49,473 nucleotides of DNA from Moduliflexus sp964602655 (GCA_964602655.1 CAZRSF010000045.1:1-49473), one strand, 5' to 3'. Counted from the first letter of the stretch, positions 1 to 7,649 are shown. Numbers and translations are program-made. The notes: generated by a model from the letters alone, not told the origin.

Positions 1-126
1 CACCATGCACATCGAAGTGACATTCAACAGCCATGAAAATTCAGGGAAGAACGTTCCCGCGATCTGAAACGGCCAGGAGCAGGCAAACACAATCAACAGA
101 TAGAGACGTAAAGAAAATGGACGCAT
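1..126 (-). CDS. Partial membrane protein, N-terminus only
   Basis: Only the first 42 codons are inside the window. They begin at an ATG at 126 and run off the left edge. The peptide starts MRPFSLRLYLLIVFACSWPF, a basic start followed by a hydrophobic helix with a Trp-Pro pair, which resembles the first membrane segment of CPBP-family (CAAX protease-like) membrane proteins. The family call is only a resemblance because the catalytic glutamates would lie outside the window. It lies just downstream of the LysE-type gene on the same strand (17 bases apart), so the two may be co-transcribed. Confidence 0.5.
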   Translation of the reverse strand, partial: MRPFSLRLYLLIVFACSWPFQIAGTFFPEFSWLLNVTSMCMV

Positions 127-143
127 TATTTTTTTCCTGATTG

Positions 144-785
144 TTACGCTGCAAACGTTGTAATGGCTTTGAAGATCAAAAAGCAGGCCATTGCGGTCAG
201 AAACGTGGCGCAGACGCCAATCAAGCCTTTGTAGATGCGGTCGCTGAATAATGCCCGCCCTTTGCCGATTGCGGTGGAGACGACCGAATACCATGCGAGA
301 TCAGCGAGAATATGCCCGCTGAAAAAGGCCAGCAGTCCGGCAGCGCCTAATTGCCGCGCCTGTGTGATGTAGGTAATGCCGATAGTCGCCCACCAGATAA
401 TCCAGTACGGATTGACAGCGCTCATCACCACGCCGGTCAGCACGAGGTTGCCGCGTTGTTTTGTCTCTGCCGTATCGAGCGCGAGGCTCAGGGACGGCAG
501 CGCCCGGAACATGCCGAACGCCATCCAGAGCAATATGCTGCCGCCCGCAAACGCGACGAAAATAAAGAACCATTGTTGATTGAATAACGGGGCTAAACCG
601 AACAGCAACGCGGCTAATAAGCCGATTTCCAGAATGCCGTGCCCGGCAATCAGCAGCGGCCCGGCCAGCGCGCCGCGCCGCGAACTTTCGCTGATCGTCA
701 CAGTCAAGAGCGTCCCCGGCATCATCGCGCCGGACAACGCCACCATAAATGACGTGGTAAATAAGGTCACTAACGCCATGTTCAT
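144..785 (-). CDS. LysE/RhtB-family amino acid exporter
   Basis: A 213-residue inner-membrane protein with about six hydrophobic segments. It has the family's N-terminal layout (MVALSGAMMPGTLLTVTISE, Pro-Gly in the first helix) and a central AVNPYWIIWW segment typical of LysE-type translocators, which export amino acids or related metabolites. I chose the ATG at 785 because an AAGGAG lies 8 bases upstream; a longer open frame reaches 872 but its extra 29 residues are not hydrophobic or family-like. The substrate cannot be told from sequence. Confidence 0.85.
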   Translation of the reverse strand: MNMALVTLFTTSFMVALSGAMMPGTLLTVTISESSRRGALAGPLLIAGHGILEIGLLAALLFGLAPLFNQQWFFIFVAFAGGSILLWMAFGMFRALPSLSLALDTAETKQRGNLVLTGVVMSAVNPYWIIWWATIGITYITQARQLGAAGLLAFFSGHILADLAWYSVVSTAIGKGRALFSDRIYKGLIGVCATFLTAMACFLIFKAITTFAA

Positions 786-999
786 AATCGTTTCTCCTTG
801 AATGACGTGATTCTCCACACATTGCTTACCTGCCAGGCACTTTGGAAGTGCCTGACGGGTTCGCGAAATCAATCTTTCTTCTGTCGTTACATGTCAAGAA
901 AAGAAATTCCTGCGCGACGTTTTCTCTGAGAATGACACGGGAATCGCAGATAAATTTGTTGACAAAACCCGCCTGTCTTAAGGTATCGCGTTTATTGTG

Positions 1000-1371
1000 A
1001 TGAAAACAACAATTGAACTGTTGCGAGAATTCGGCGAAGAATGGTTGGTATTGGACGGAAAACGTCCGTGCGTGACGGAGGCTGCCGTACATGAAGAATT
1101 CTGTTTATACGGCCTTTCCGTGTACGATGAAAGCCATGTCTTCGCCTTATTCGAGGAGATCGGCGGACAGCCATTGACTCGCGCTTCGCTCTTGCATGAA
1201 TTATCAGGCGGGCAAAAGGTCATCTTCTCCACGCTGTCAGCGCTTTATTCGTCGGCAAAAAACCTGCTGTTCGTCAACTTTTTTCTCGCGCTGCACGAAT
1301 CCAAAAAACACCGTATCCAGGGGCTTTTGCAGCAATCGTCGAAAACCATTCGCGTGATTGAGGATGTCTAA
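1000..1371 (+). CDS. ABC ATPase C-terminal-half-like protein with LSGGQ but no Walker A
   Basis: A 123-residue protein. Residues about 65-120 read like the second half of an ABC nucleotide-binding domain: ELSGGQK (signature motif), then a helix, then NLLFVNFFLALHESKKHRIQ where a normal Walker B and D-loop would read LLLDEP.SALD. The acidic Walker B pair is replaced by Val-Asn, and there is no P-loop anywhere. It precedes a second ATPase-like gene that has Walker A, Walker B and the switch His but no LSGGQ, then T-like and S components of an ECF transporter. My inference is that it is the non-catalytic partner of a heterodimeric ATPase. A GTG just upstream (997) is an alternative start. Confidence 0.6.
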   Translation: MKTTIELLREFGEEWLVLDGKRPCVTEAAVHEEFCLYGLSVYDESHVFALFEEIGGQPLTRASLLHELSGGQKVIFSTLSALYSSAKNLLFVNFFLALHESKKHRIQGLLQQSSKTIRVIEDV

Positions 1372-1376
1372 AAAGA

Positions 1377-1409
1377 AAACCACACAGGTTTTAAAAACCT
1401 GTGTGGTTT
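1377..1409. repeat. Palindromic repeat, family B (ACAGGTTTT..AAAACCTGT), copy 1
   Basis: A near-perfect inverted repeat with arms AACCACACAGGTTTT and its complement, between the two half-ATPase genes. Three more copies of this family occur at 3991-4025, 10826-10856 and 11340-11370. Confidence 0.85.
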
Positions 1410-1422
1410 CGTACGAAATATA

Positions 1423-1968
1423 ATGCCCGCATCTATGAACATCGTGATTCCGGCAGATAATTACCGCATCTGGGAACGCTTGACGCTTTCTGTGCCTGAA
1501 CCGCTTGATTTTACGCTGCATCGGCAGTATCTTTTCATCGGGGATAATGGCGCGGGCAAATCGTCGTTCATCAAGCGCGTGTTTCTGCCAGCGTTCGAAG
1601 CGCAGGCGGATCGCCGGTGGCTGCTCTTGTACATCACGCAAGATTTTTTGATGCAATTTTACGCGATTAAGGCGCATTCCGCCTTCCATCAGCGCGAGAA
1701 AAGCGCGATACATTCCCCGGAAGCCGCGATTGCGTATATGTATGATTGTTACCGCAACGCGCTGAAGGACGATGCCGCAATTGCAGCGGTTTTTGACGAA
1801 TCCGAAGCGGTCGTCCGGCTGCGCCCGCTGATCGAGGAGATCGCCACGCTCCGTTCGATGATTTTAGTGATCACGCATCAGCAAGAGTTGATGGACGCTC
1901 TGCCCAACGCGAAACGATTGGAATTCCGACGCCTCGATCCGCAGAGGTCGGAGGCACGATTGCAATGA
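1423..1968 (+). CDS. ABC-type ATPase lacking a signature motif
   Basis: A 181-residue protein, short for an ABC ATPase. Visible motifs in order are: FIGDNGAGKSS (Walker A, about residue 39), YITQDF (Q-loop-like), AAVFDES (Walker B with Asp-Glu) and VITHQQE (switch His). The stretch between Q-loop and Walker B has no LSGGQ or close variant, which every transporter ATPase needs in trans to close the dimer. The preceding gene has exactly that motif and lacks Walker A. The two together would make one composite ATP site. ATGs at 1423 and 1435 are both possible; a repeat immediately upstream leaves no clear Shine-Dalgarno sequence. Confidence 0.65.
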   Translation: MPASMNIVIPADNYRIWERLTLSVPEPLDFTLHRQYLFIGDNGAGKSSFIKRVFLPAFEAQADRRWLLLYITQDFLMQFYAIKAHSAFHQREKSAIHSPEAAIAYMYDCYRNALKDDAAIAAVFDESEAVVRLRPLIEEIATLRSMILVITHQQELMDALPNAKRLEFRRLDPQRSEARLQ

Positions 1969-1987
1969 TAACGGGCAAACCCGTGAA

Positions 1988-2073
1988 TTCCCCTCCTGGG
2001 AGGGGTTAGGGGTGGGTTAAGTGAAATGTTGCCAACACTTGATACCCACCCCTAACCCCTCCCAGGAGGGGAA
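1988..2073. repeat. Long inverted repeat, family G (CCCCTCCTGGGAGGGG), copy 1
   Basis: Two arms, TCCCCTCCTGGGAGGGGTTA.. and its complement, are separated by about 30 bases. The right arm ends in CCAGGAGGGGAAA, which is placed as the ribosome binding site of the following gene (start 2081). A second copy lies between phoB and phoR. Confidence 0.85.
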
Positions 2074-2080
2074 ATTCGGC

Positions 2081-2710
2081 ATGTATAAATTCATTCTCGC
2101 CGCCGTCGCGCTCGCCGCGCTGATCGTCGGGTTAGGCTATATCTACATTGATGTCTGGCAGGCGCAAGCCGCGTATTTTGCTGTTATCTTCGTGATTATC
2201 GCGCTGCGAACGTCGCTGAAACAGGCGGTCGCGGAATTGCGGCTGTTTCTGCCGTTTGTCGTCATGATGCTCGTCATCTATGCCGTATTCGGCCTGTTGC
2301 AAGTTCGACACGACCAGCAGCCGCAGCAGTCTGCGCTGGCGTTCTGGCTAATCTATGGCATCAATCGGGTATTCTGTTTTTTAAATACGGCCTTGTCGCT
2401 TTCACTCCTGCTGTCGTGGTTTCGGATTGATGACGTCCTCGCGCTGCCGATTCCGATCAGATACACAAAAGCGCTGATTTTAGGCCGCTCGCTTTTTTCC
2501 AAAGCGCGAGGCGCACTGGATGACATTGATTTGCACCTCCGGCATTTTCCGGATCAACGTTTCCTGCCCGCTCGCTGGCATCTGCGCCTGTTCGCGGCGT
2601 TCCAGCGGCAATTACTGCTGATTCTCACCCTGATTTTTTACATTCTGGAAGAAGCTGAAATTCAAGGAGAGTTAATTGATAACCGTATTACACATTGCAT
2701 GATGAAATAG
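2081..2710 (+). CDS. EcfT-like transmembrane component of an ECF-type transporter
   Basis: A 209-residue membrane protein with four to five hydrophobic segments (about residues 1-22, 30-50, 55-75, 85-120 and a C-terminal helix). Between membrane segments it has a cytoplasmic-looking stretch with SKARGALDD, which resembles the Ala-Arg-Gly coupling motif by which EcfT grips the ATPases. The identity rests mainly on this motif and on position: ATPase genes before it and an S component after it. The ATG at 2081 is chosen because the GGAGGGG of the repeat lies directly upstream; an ATG-started longer frame would translate the repeat. Confidence 0.5.
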   Translation: MYKFILAAVALAALIVGLGYIYIDVWQAQAAYFAVIFVIIALRTSLKQAVAELRLFLPFVVMMLVIYAVFGLLQVRHDQQPQQSALAFWLIYGINRVFCFLNTALSLSLLLSWFRIDDVLALPIPIRYTKALILGRSLFSKARGALDDIDLHLRHFPDQRFLPARWHLRLFAAFQRQLLLILTLIFYILEEAEIQGELIDNRITHCMMK

Positions 2711-2812
2711 AACGCTGATTGGACTGATCGGGCTGATTACCAATGATTTTTGATCTTATTCACGGTTTTAATCAGTGGAAATCAGTGAATCAGCCCAATC
2801 AGTGTTCTATTA
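2708..2812. repeat. Inverted repeat of CTGATT-rich type, family H
   Basis: The left arm TAGAACGCTGATTGGACTGA is mirrored by the right arm ending CCCAATCAGTGTTCTA, with a CTGATT/AATCAG-rich interior. It fills the gap between the T-like and S-component genes and ends only a few bases before the S-component start. Confidence 0.75.
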
Positions 2813-2815
2813 AAA

Positions 2816-3328
2816 ATGATGATAAAAATAAAATGGTATTCCGTTGTTGGCGTGACTGTCGTTGTTTTGGTGACGACCATGTTTATTCGAGTGCCTTTAC
2901 CCAGTAAGGGCTATTTCAATTTCGGCGATGTGGCGGTCGTATTTGCCGGATTGCTGCTTGGCCGAAAATTCGGCGCATTCGCGGGCGGCGTCGGTTCGGC
3001 GCTGGCAGATGTGCTCGGCGGGTTTGCGATTTTTGCGCCGCTGACGTTCGTGGCGAAAGGCGTCGAAGGCTTGCTGGCTGGCTTTGCAAAAGGCAAGCAG
3101 GGCGTGATGTATCATCTATTTCCGCTGCTCGGCGTCATCAGCATGGCGAGCATCTATTTTCTCGGAGAAACGTTTGTGGCGCAATATGGAGGCATTGCGA
3201 CCGCCATCAGCGAAGTCGCGCCGAACGCGATTCAGGCCGCAGGCGGATATATCGGCGGCAAGTTGCTGTTCGAAATGTATGCGCGGGTCTTCGAAAAAAA
3301 GCGTGATCACGCGCTTCAGACGAATTAA
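2816..3328 (+). CDS. ECF transporter S component (substrate-binding)
   Basis: A 170-residue membrane protein of six predicted helices. The segment PSKGYFNFGDVAVVFAGLLL followed by GAFAGGVGSALADVLGGF matches the pattern of ECF S components of the COG4720/HmpT-like group (Pro..GY.N.GD, then G..agG.GsaLAD). S components bind a vitamin or related small molecule and are energised by the T and A components. The ligand is unknown; a thiamine-precursor or other vitamin would fit the group. Start ATG at 2816 or 2819; no Shine-Dalgarno is visible because a repeat ends just upstream. Confidence 0.8.
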   Translation: MMIKIKWYSVVGVTVVVLVTTMFIRVPLPSKGYFNFGDVAVVFAGLLLGRKFGAFAGGVGSALADVLGGFAIFAPLTFVAKGVEGLLAGFAKGKQGVMYHLFPLLGVISMASIYFLGETFVAQYGGIATAISEVAPNAIQAAGGYIGGKLLFEMYARVFEKKRDHALQTN

Positions 3329-3336
3329 CGGGTTTT

Positions 3337-3374
3337 CATGCGTGGCAGGGGCGCTCAGTTGAACGCCCCTACGG
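3337..3374. repeat. Palindromic repeat, family I (AGGGGCG..CGCCCCT), copy 1
   Basis: An inverted repeat, AGGGGCGCTCAGTTGAACGCCCCTA, lies in the convergent gap after the S component. It overlaps the 3' end of the PHP gene. A second copy, with the clean form GTAGGGGCGTTCAATTG and its mirror, is at 32647-32674. Confidence 0.7.
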
Positions 3375-3980
3375 TTTGGGCAGCGATACCGGCGTGAAGT
3401 TTCCGGATTTCAGAGCGCGAACCAGTTCCTCATTCGTCGTCGGCGTCTCTTCCAGCATGTTATAATGCCGACCGACATCCTTCGCGACATGCGCGTCGGA
3501 ATTGCTGACCACCGGAACGCTAACCTCTTCGGCGACCTGCATGATTTTCGGATTCAGGCTGTTCAAGATGTTCGTGGAATACGCCTCAATCGCATCCGGC
3601 GGAAAGCGGCGATAATCTATTTCAATCGCTGAGTTGAAGCGAAACGGATGATTCAAGACCAGAAAGCCCGTTCGTCCTCGGACATAGCGATGCAGCGCGG
3701 AATAGTGCCATTCGCCCCCTTCCAGCGAGGGATCATACAGCCCGATCACTAAAATATGTTCCCCGCCTTGCACTGTCACTTCAATGCCGCTGAAAATTTT
3801 GAATGGCGCATACTGCCGATTCAGCCGATCCAGCCGGTCGCGCGGCACAAGCCGATCATGATTGCTGAACGCAATCGCATCGAGTCCGGCGGCGATGGCG
3901 GCCTCGATTTGCTCTTCAATCAATGAAACCCCGCAAGGAGAATATTCTTTGGAATGAACGTGTAAATCTATTTTCATCAT
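3369..3980 (-). CDS. PHP-domain phosphoesterase
   Basis: A 203-residue protein with the four-part PHP metal-binding pattern: KIDLHVHSKEYSPCG near the start, FSNHD at about residue 38, a Glu in SGIEVT at about 64, a His in LNHPF, and SNSDAH near residue 160. PHP proteins hydrolyse phosphoesters such as histidinol phosphate, 3',5'-bisphosphates or RNA ends; the specific substrate cannot be told. Two adjacent ATGs (3980 and 3977) fit; upstream sense is taken up by a family B repeat, so no Shine-Dalgarno sequence is seen. Its last bases overlap a family I repeat. Confidence 0.85.
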   Translation of the reverse strand: MMKIDLHVHSKEYSPCGVSLIEEQIEAAIAAGLDAIAFSNHDRLVPRDRLDRLNRQYAPFKIFSGIEVTVQGGEHILVIGLYDPSLEGGEWHYSALHRYVRGRTGFLVLNHPFRFNSAIEIDYRRFPPDAIEAYSTNILNSLNPKIMQVAEEVSVPVVSNSDAHVAKDVGRHYNMLEETPTTNEELVRALKSGNFTPVSLPKP

Positions 3981-3990
3981 GATACATTTC

Positions 3991-4025
3991 AAACCCCACA
4001 GGTTTTCGAAACCTGTGAGGTTTTT
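3991..4025. repeat. Palindromic repeat, family B, copy 2
   Basis: CCCCACAGGTTTTCGAAACC followed by TGTGAGGTTTTTT. On the plus strand it ends in a T-run, so it could act as a terminator in that direction. It sits in the 44-base gap between the methyltransferase stop and the PHP start. Confidence 0.85.
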
Positions 4026-4693
4026 TATGATAATTTTTTAAGATACTGTACGCGAAACCGGCGCACTGGCGGATCTTCCTGATCCAGATAATCCTCAAAT
4101 GCGCATTCTGCCAAATCGTGCTGCATAAAACATTGCAATTCGTCGCGCAGCAGCGGCCAGGGCATCTGTCCCGGCGAATCATCCGCGTTTCGTCCTCGAC
4201 AGATCACCAGCAGCGTTCCGCCGGGCGCGACGAATTCGGCGATTTTTGCCATCGCCTCCGCGCGTAATTCCGGCGGCAGCACTTGCAGCGTATAGGCTTC
4301 CAAGACAAAATCGAATGCGCCGCGCCACTCAGACGGGGCGTGAAACAGATCGGCAGTTTGATACGCGACTGGCGAATGCGGAAAACGAGCATGACACCAG
4401 GCAATCGCGGACGGCGCAATATCGAACGCCGTGACGCGAAAGCCGCGCCGCGCAAGTTCTTCGGCGTCGTCGCCCAATCCGCAGCCGATTTTCAACGCGC
4501 GTGTTCCGCTGCCGTTGACGGCTTCGCGCCCCAACCATTCGATCAGATTCGGATTCGGTCTTAAGTCTGCCCAGGAAATCGCGCTGGCATCCTGGTCGGC
4601 CTGGGCGTATAACGCCTCAAACCATCCGAGCGGATCGTTCTGCTGTAAAAATTCTTGCGCGAGTTCACGCGCCTTTGCTCGCTGAATAGACAT
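4025..4693 (-). CDS. Class I SAM-dependent methyltransferase
   Basis: A 222-residue soluble protein with a Rossmann-fold methyltransferase core: motif I ALKIGCGLGDDAEELARRGF at about residues 63-82, the acidic end of beta-2 in VTAFDIAPSAI, and motif IV FDFVLEAYTLQVL. The layout resembles thiopurine methyltransferase/TehB-like small-molecule methyltransferases. The ATG at 4693 has GGAGGGAAAGCC upstream, a good ribosome binding site; a longer frame to 4786 has none. The substrate is unknown. Confidence 0.85.
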   Translation of the reverse strand: MSIQRAKARELAQEFLQQNDPLGWFEALYAQADQDASAISWADLRPNPNLIEWLGREAVNGSGTRALKIGCGLGDDAEELARRGFRVTAFDIAPSAIAWCHARFPHSPVAYQTADLFHAPSEWRGAFDFVLEAYTLQVLPPELRAEAMAKIAEFVAPGGTLLVICRGRNADDSPGQMPWPLLRDELQCFMQHDLAECAFEDYLDQEDPPVRRFRVQYLKKLS

Positions 4694-4854
4694 GGCTTTC
4701 CCTCCTAATGCCATCACAAGAAGCTCCCAGGATTTTGTCAAGCGCTCATTTCGAAAACCTTGACAGGAATATCGAACGCGCAGCACAGCGTAACAGATTA
4801 CGTACGTATGTGTAAAATCAACGAAATCGCTTGATGTATAAGGAAGAATGACCT

Positions 4855-5256
4855 ATGGAATGGCGCATGGAGAACTTCAGGATCGTGGACGACAGAGCGG
4901 CGGTGGATGTTGAGACGGTGTACCGCCTGCTGCATGAGACCTACTGGGCAAACGCAAGAACGAAAGAGGCGTTGGCGACCTGCATCGAACATTCGCTCTG
5001 TTTTTCGCTATTTGACGGCGACGAACAGATCGGCTTCGCTCGCGCCGTAACAGATTACGCGGTGTTTGCCTGGATTGCGGACGTGATTATTGATCCGCGT
5101 TTTCGCGGTCACGGTCTCGGCAAATTTCTGATGCGCTGCGTGACGGAACATCCGGCGCTGATGTCCACCAAAAAACTGCTGCGCACCCGTGATGCGCACG
5201 GACTGTACGAACAGTTCGGCTTCACGCGCTGCGAGTGCATGGAACGGACAGGTTAA
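4855..5256 (+). CDS. GNAT-family N-acetyltransferase
   Basis: A 133-residue protein of the small GNAT type. The acetyl-CoA pyrophosphate loop is visible as DPRFRGHGLGKFLM (about residues 82-95), preceded by the strand VFAWIADVII and followed by a C-terminal AHGLYEQFGF, the usual Y.k.GF ending. These enzymes transfer an acetyl group to an amine. AAGGAAG lies about nine bases before the ATG. It stands alone on the plus strand and has no informative neighbour. Confidence 0.85.
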   Translation: MEWRMENFRIVDDRAAVDVETVYRLLHETYWANARTKEALATCIEHSLCFSLFDGDEQIGFARAVTDYAVFAWIADVIIDPRFRGHGLGKFLMRCVTEHPALMSTKKLLRTRDAHGLYEQFGFTRCECMERTG

Positions 5257-5303
5257 ACAGATGTATTTGTAATACCAATTGTGTTCGAAAGATCATATTC
5301 GTG

Positions 5304-5360
5304 CCGTAGGGCGAAACTGTTGTTTCGCCCGTGACGAAACAACAGTTTCGTCATACGATC
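5304..5360. repeat. Palindromic repeat, family C (CGAAACTG..CAGTTTCG), copy 1
   Basis: CGTAGGGCGAAACTGTTGTT, then GTGACGAAACAACAGTTTCG and TCATACG. Related longer copies are at 12787-12842 and 24713-24764, and short forms at 7618-7640, 8173-8203 and 48743-48772. The longer copies share flanking sequence like ATTGTGTTCGAAA, so the mobile unit is larger than the hairpin. Confidence 0.8.
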
Positions 5361-5443
5361 ATAAAAAAACCTTGCTCATTTTGTCTCTGTTTATAAACAG
5401 GATTGGTTGATACAGCATAATTCAGTGGTATTGATGAGATATG

Positions 5444-5494
5444 AGGAGTGCAAAAGCGCAGCTTTTGCCATCAAAGCTTCGCTTTGAGACTCCT
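5444..5494. repeat. Palindromic repeat, family E (AGGAGTG..ACTCCT), copy 1
   Basis: Nested inverted repeats: outer AGGAGTG/GACTCCT, inner GCAAAAGCGCAGCTTTTGC and TCAAAGCTTCGCTTTGA. A second copy at 22078-22128 forms the end of a coding sequence. Confidence 0.8.
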
Positions 5495-5559
5495 GCGTGA
5501 TGTTCGATGGCAATGAATAATGCTGTTCGTTGATGTTAACAACCGTTATTATGCTGAAC

Positions 5560-5592
5560 AACCCTGTCAGGGTCTCAAGCCCTGGCAGGGTT
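5560..5592. repeat. Palindromic repeat, family A (AACCCTGCCAGGGTT), copy 1
   Basis: Family A is a 33-base unit of two self-complementary arms, AACCCTGNCAGGG and CCCTGGCAGGGTT, around a TTCGAA-like centre. Ten copies occur in this window. This one lies 15 bases upstream of the aldo/keto reductase start. Confidence 0.9.
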
Positions 5593-5607
5593 CAGAGGCC
5601 AATCATC

Positions 5608-6690
5608 ATGCAATATCGTACCTATGGCAAGACTGGCTTGACCGTCTCGGTGATGGGATTCGGCGGGATGCGCTTCGAGAATCCGAAAGATCATGATAAA
5701 AGCGCGGCGACCGTGCTGCGCGCCTTCGAAAAGGGCGTGACCTATTTCGACACAGCGCCGTTCTATTGCGACGATCAGTCCGAAACGATTGTCGGCAAGG
5801 CGATCAAAGAGATGAAAAAAAGCGGCAAGCCGTTTGTGGTGTCGTCGAAATCAAGCCGCGTGAAAGGCTCGGAACTGCGTCAGGATTTGGAAAAGTCGCT
5901 GAAGCGGCTGAATGTGGAAGCGCTCGATTTTTACAACTGCTGGTGCGTAATGACGCTTGAAGACTGGGAACGCCGGAAAAGCGGCGGCGCGGTCAAAGAG
6001 ATCATGAAAGCCAAAGAGGAAGGTTTGATCCGTCATGCCGTCTTTTCGACGCATCTCCCCGGTCCGGACATTCAGAAGGTCATCGAAGAAGGGTATTTCG
6101 AAGGCGTGACGCTCGGCTATTGCGCCACCAATTTTCCGTATCGCGAACAGGGCATTCAGGCTGCTGCCGCGCATAACATGGGCGTTGTCGTCATGAATCC
6201 GCTCGGCGGAGGCACATTGGTCAGCAATGAAGCCGCGTTCGGCTTTATCAAGGTCAGACCGGAACAAACCATGCTGGAAGCCGCGTTGCATTTCGTCATG
6301 GCCAATCAGCAGATCACAGTGGCGCTCGTCGGCTGCCGCAACGATGCCGACGTGGACAGTGCGGTCGCCGCGATTGACAGCTATCAGACGTATTCCGCCG
6401 AGGATGTTCAGAATATCCGCAGCCGGGTACAGGGCGACTACAACAAGCTCTGCACGACCTGCATGTATTGCAAAGACTGCCCGGAAGGCATCCCGGTCTG
6501 GAAATTCATGGAGTCGTACAATCACATGCTGATCAAAGACGGCGAGAAGCCCGCAGATCGTCTGAAATGGCACTGGGGCGTCAAGCTCGACGAACTTGAT
6601 CGCTGTACGCAATGCGGCCACTGCGAAGACGTCTGTACGCAGCATCTCCCGATTTTGGAACGCTTCGAAGAACTGAAAAAGGTGGCGTAA
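5608..6690 (+). CDS. Aldo/keto reductase with C-terminal 4Fe-4S domain
   Basis: A 360-residue cytoplasmic protein. Residues 1 to about 265 form an aldo/keto reductase barrel (GKTGLTVSVMGFGGMRF start, YFDTAPFY with the catalytic Asp and Tyr, VSSKSS with the Lys). The usual catalytic His after the fourth strand is not seen: the position reads LDFYNCWC. The tail carries two cysteine clusters, CTTCMYCKDCPEG and CTQCGHCEDVC, typical of a 4Fe-4S ferredoxin-like domain, so it probably couples to electron carriers. The ATG at 5608 is chosen because the fold starts there; an upstream frame would translate a repeat. Confidence 0.88.
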   Translation: MQYRTYGKTGLTVSVMGFGGMRFENPKDHDKSAATVLRAFEKGVTYFDTAPFYCDDQSETIVGKAIKEMKKSGKPFVVSSKSSRVKGSELRQDLEKSLKRLNVEALDFYNCWCVMTLEDWERRKSGGAVKEIMKAKEEGLIRHAVFSTHLPGPDIQKVIEEGYFEGVTLGYCATNFPYREQGIQAAAAHNMGVVVMNPLGGGTLVSNEAAFGFIKVRPEQTMLEAALHFVMANQQITVALVGCRNDADVDSAVAAIDSYQTYSAEDVQNIRSRVQGDYNKLCTTCMYCKDCPEGIPVWKFMESYNHMLIKDGEKPADRLKWHWGVKLDELDRCTQCGHCEDVCTQHLPILERFEELKKVA

Positions 6691-6699
6691 TGACCCCAC

Positions 6700-6732
6700 A
6701 ACCCTGCCAGGGTTTCGAACCCTGGCAGGGTT
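6700..6732. repeat. Palindromic repeat, family A, copy 2
   Basis: AACCCTGCCAGGGTTTCGAA then CCCTGGCAGGGTT, between the reductase stop and the EamA transporter. It is in frame with the transporter, so translation from the ATG at 6690 would read through it. Confidence 0.9.
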
Positions 6733-6749
6733 CATGTCTTAACAAATTT

Positions 6750-7616
6750 ATGCCGCAATATCCTGCATCGCTCGTCTGGTTTGGCCGTCTCGCCCTTTTC
6801 TCATCGGAAATCTTTTTTTATCTCGCGTCGGTGGCCGTGCGCTGGTCGCAAGACGCGCATCTCGAACTGAGCAGCACGTTTTTTGTGTTCGTCCGTTTTC
6901 TGATCGGCTTTCTGCTGGCGTCCAGCGTACTCGCCGCGAAACGCCAATCGCCGCGCCCGCATCAGTTTCCGATGGTGTTAGGCCGCGCCTTATTCTACGT
7001 GGCCGCTGTCTTCTGTTTTTTCAAATCGGTTGAAACGACGACCGCCGCGCAAGGCAATATCCTCAATATGACCTATCCGATGTACACGGCGCTGTTTGCC
7101 TGGCTCTTTTTCAAGCAGAAGCGCGATCTCGGCGCGATTGGCATGGCGGGGCTGGCGTTTGTCGGCATGGCGCTTGTAATTGCGCCGACGAACATGACGT
7201 TCGAATGGGGCACGGTCTGGGGCATTGCGTCCGGGCTGTTGACCGGGTTCGCCGTGATTTTTTTGAATTTGGCGCGTCAGCAGAACAAGACAGAGGTTGT
7301 GTTGTTTTTTGTGTTCGGGATCGGCTCAGTCTTGCTGTATGCTATCTTCGGACACGAATTCTTTCTGCCGAACCGGCTGGAATTCCTCTATCTCGGCGGC
7401 GCGGGCTTGGTTGGCGTGATCGGGCAGTACGTGCTGACGCTCGGCGCGCGCTATGTCAGTCCGGTCGAAGGGAGCATGATTTCGTCGAGCCGAATTCTGT
7501 TCGCCGCGTTTTTAGGGCCGCTGATTTGCTCCGACCCCGCCCTTTCCTTGACCGGATGGATCGGCGCGATCTGCATTTTCGCGGCGAATGCCTACATGAT
7601 TTTGAGAGGCGCGTAA
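6750..7616 (+). CDS. EamA-family (DMT superfamily) transporter
   Basis: A 288-residue membrane protein of about ten hydrophobic helices in two EamA repeats. Family signs include the segment NILNMTYPMYTALFAWLFF at the end of the first repeat and the C-terminal SRILFAAFLGPLI. It probably exports metabolites; the substrate is unknown. The start is uncertain: the ATG at 6750 opens the family-like region but has no Shine-Dalgarno, while an in-frame ATG at 6690, overlapping the previous stop (TAATG), has AAGGTGG upstream and would add 20 residues encoded by a repeat. Confidence 0.85.
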   Translation: MPQYPASLVWFGRLALFSSEIFFYLASVAVRWSQDAHLELSSTFFVFVRFLIGFLLASSVLAAKRQSPRPHQFPMVLGRALFYVAAVFCFFKSVETTTAAQGNILNMTYPMYTALFAWLFFKQKRDLGAIGMAGLAFVGMALVIAPTNMTFEWGTVWGIASGLLTGFAVIFLNLARQQNKTEVVLFFVFGIGSVLLYAIFGHEFFLPNRLEFLYLGGAGLVGVIGQYVLTLGARYVSPVEGSMISSSRILFAAFLGPLICSDPALSLTGWIGAICIFAANAYMILRGA

Positions 7617-7617
7617 G

Positions 7618-7640
7618 TCGAAACTACAGTTTCGACGTAC
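7618..7640. repeat. Short palindromic repeat of family C type
   Basis: GTCGAAACTACAGTTTCGAC, a short hairpin right after the transporter stop codon in the convergent gap before yoeB. It may help to end transcription but has no T-run. Confidence 0.6.
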
Positions 7641-7649
7641 AAAGGTCGC

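Larger units (their letters stand above)
5257..5607. other. Repeat-filled intergenic region
   Basis: This 351-base gap holds three unrelated palindromic repeats in a row (families C, E and A, described separately) with only short unique spacers between them. No gene or convincing promoter is seen. Confidence 0.7.
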
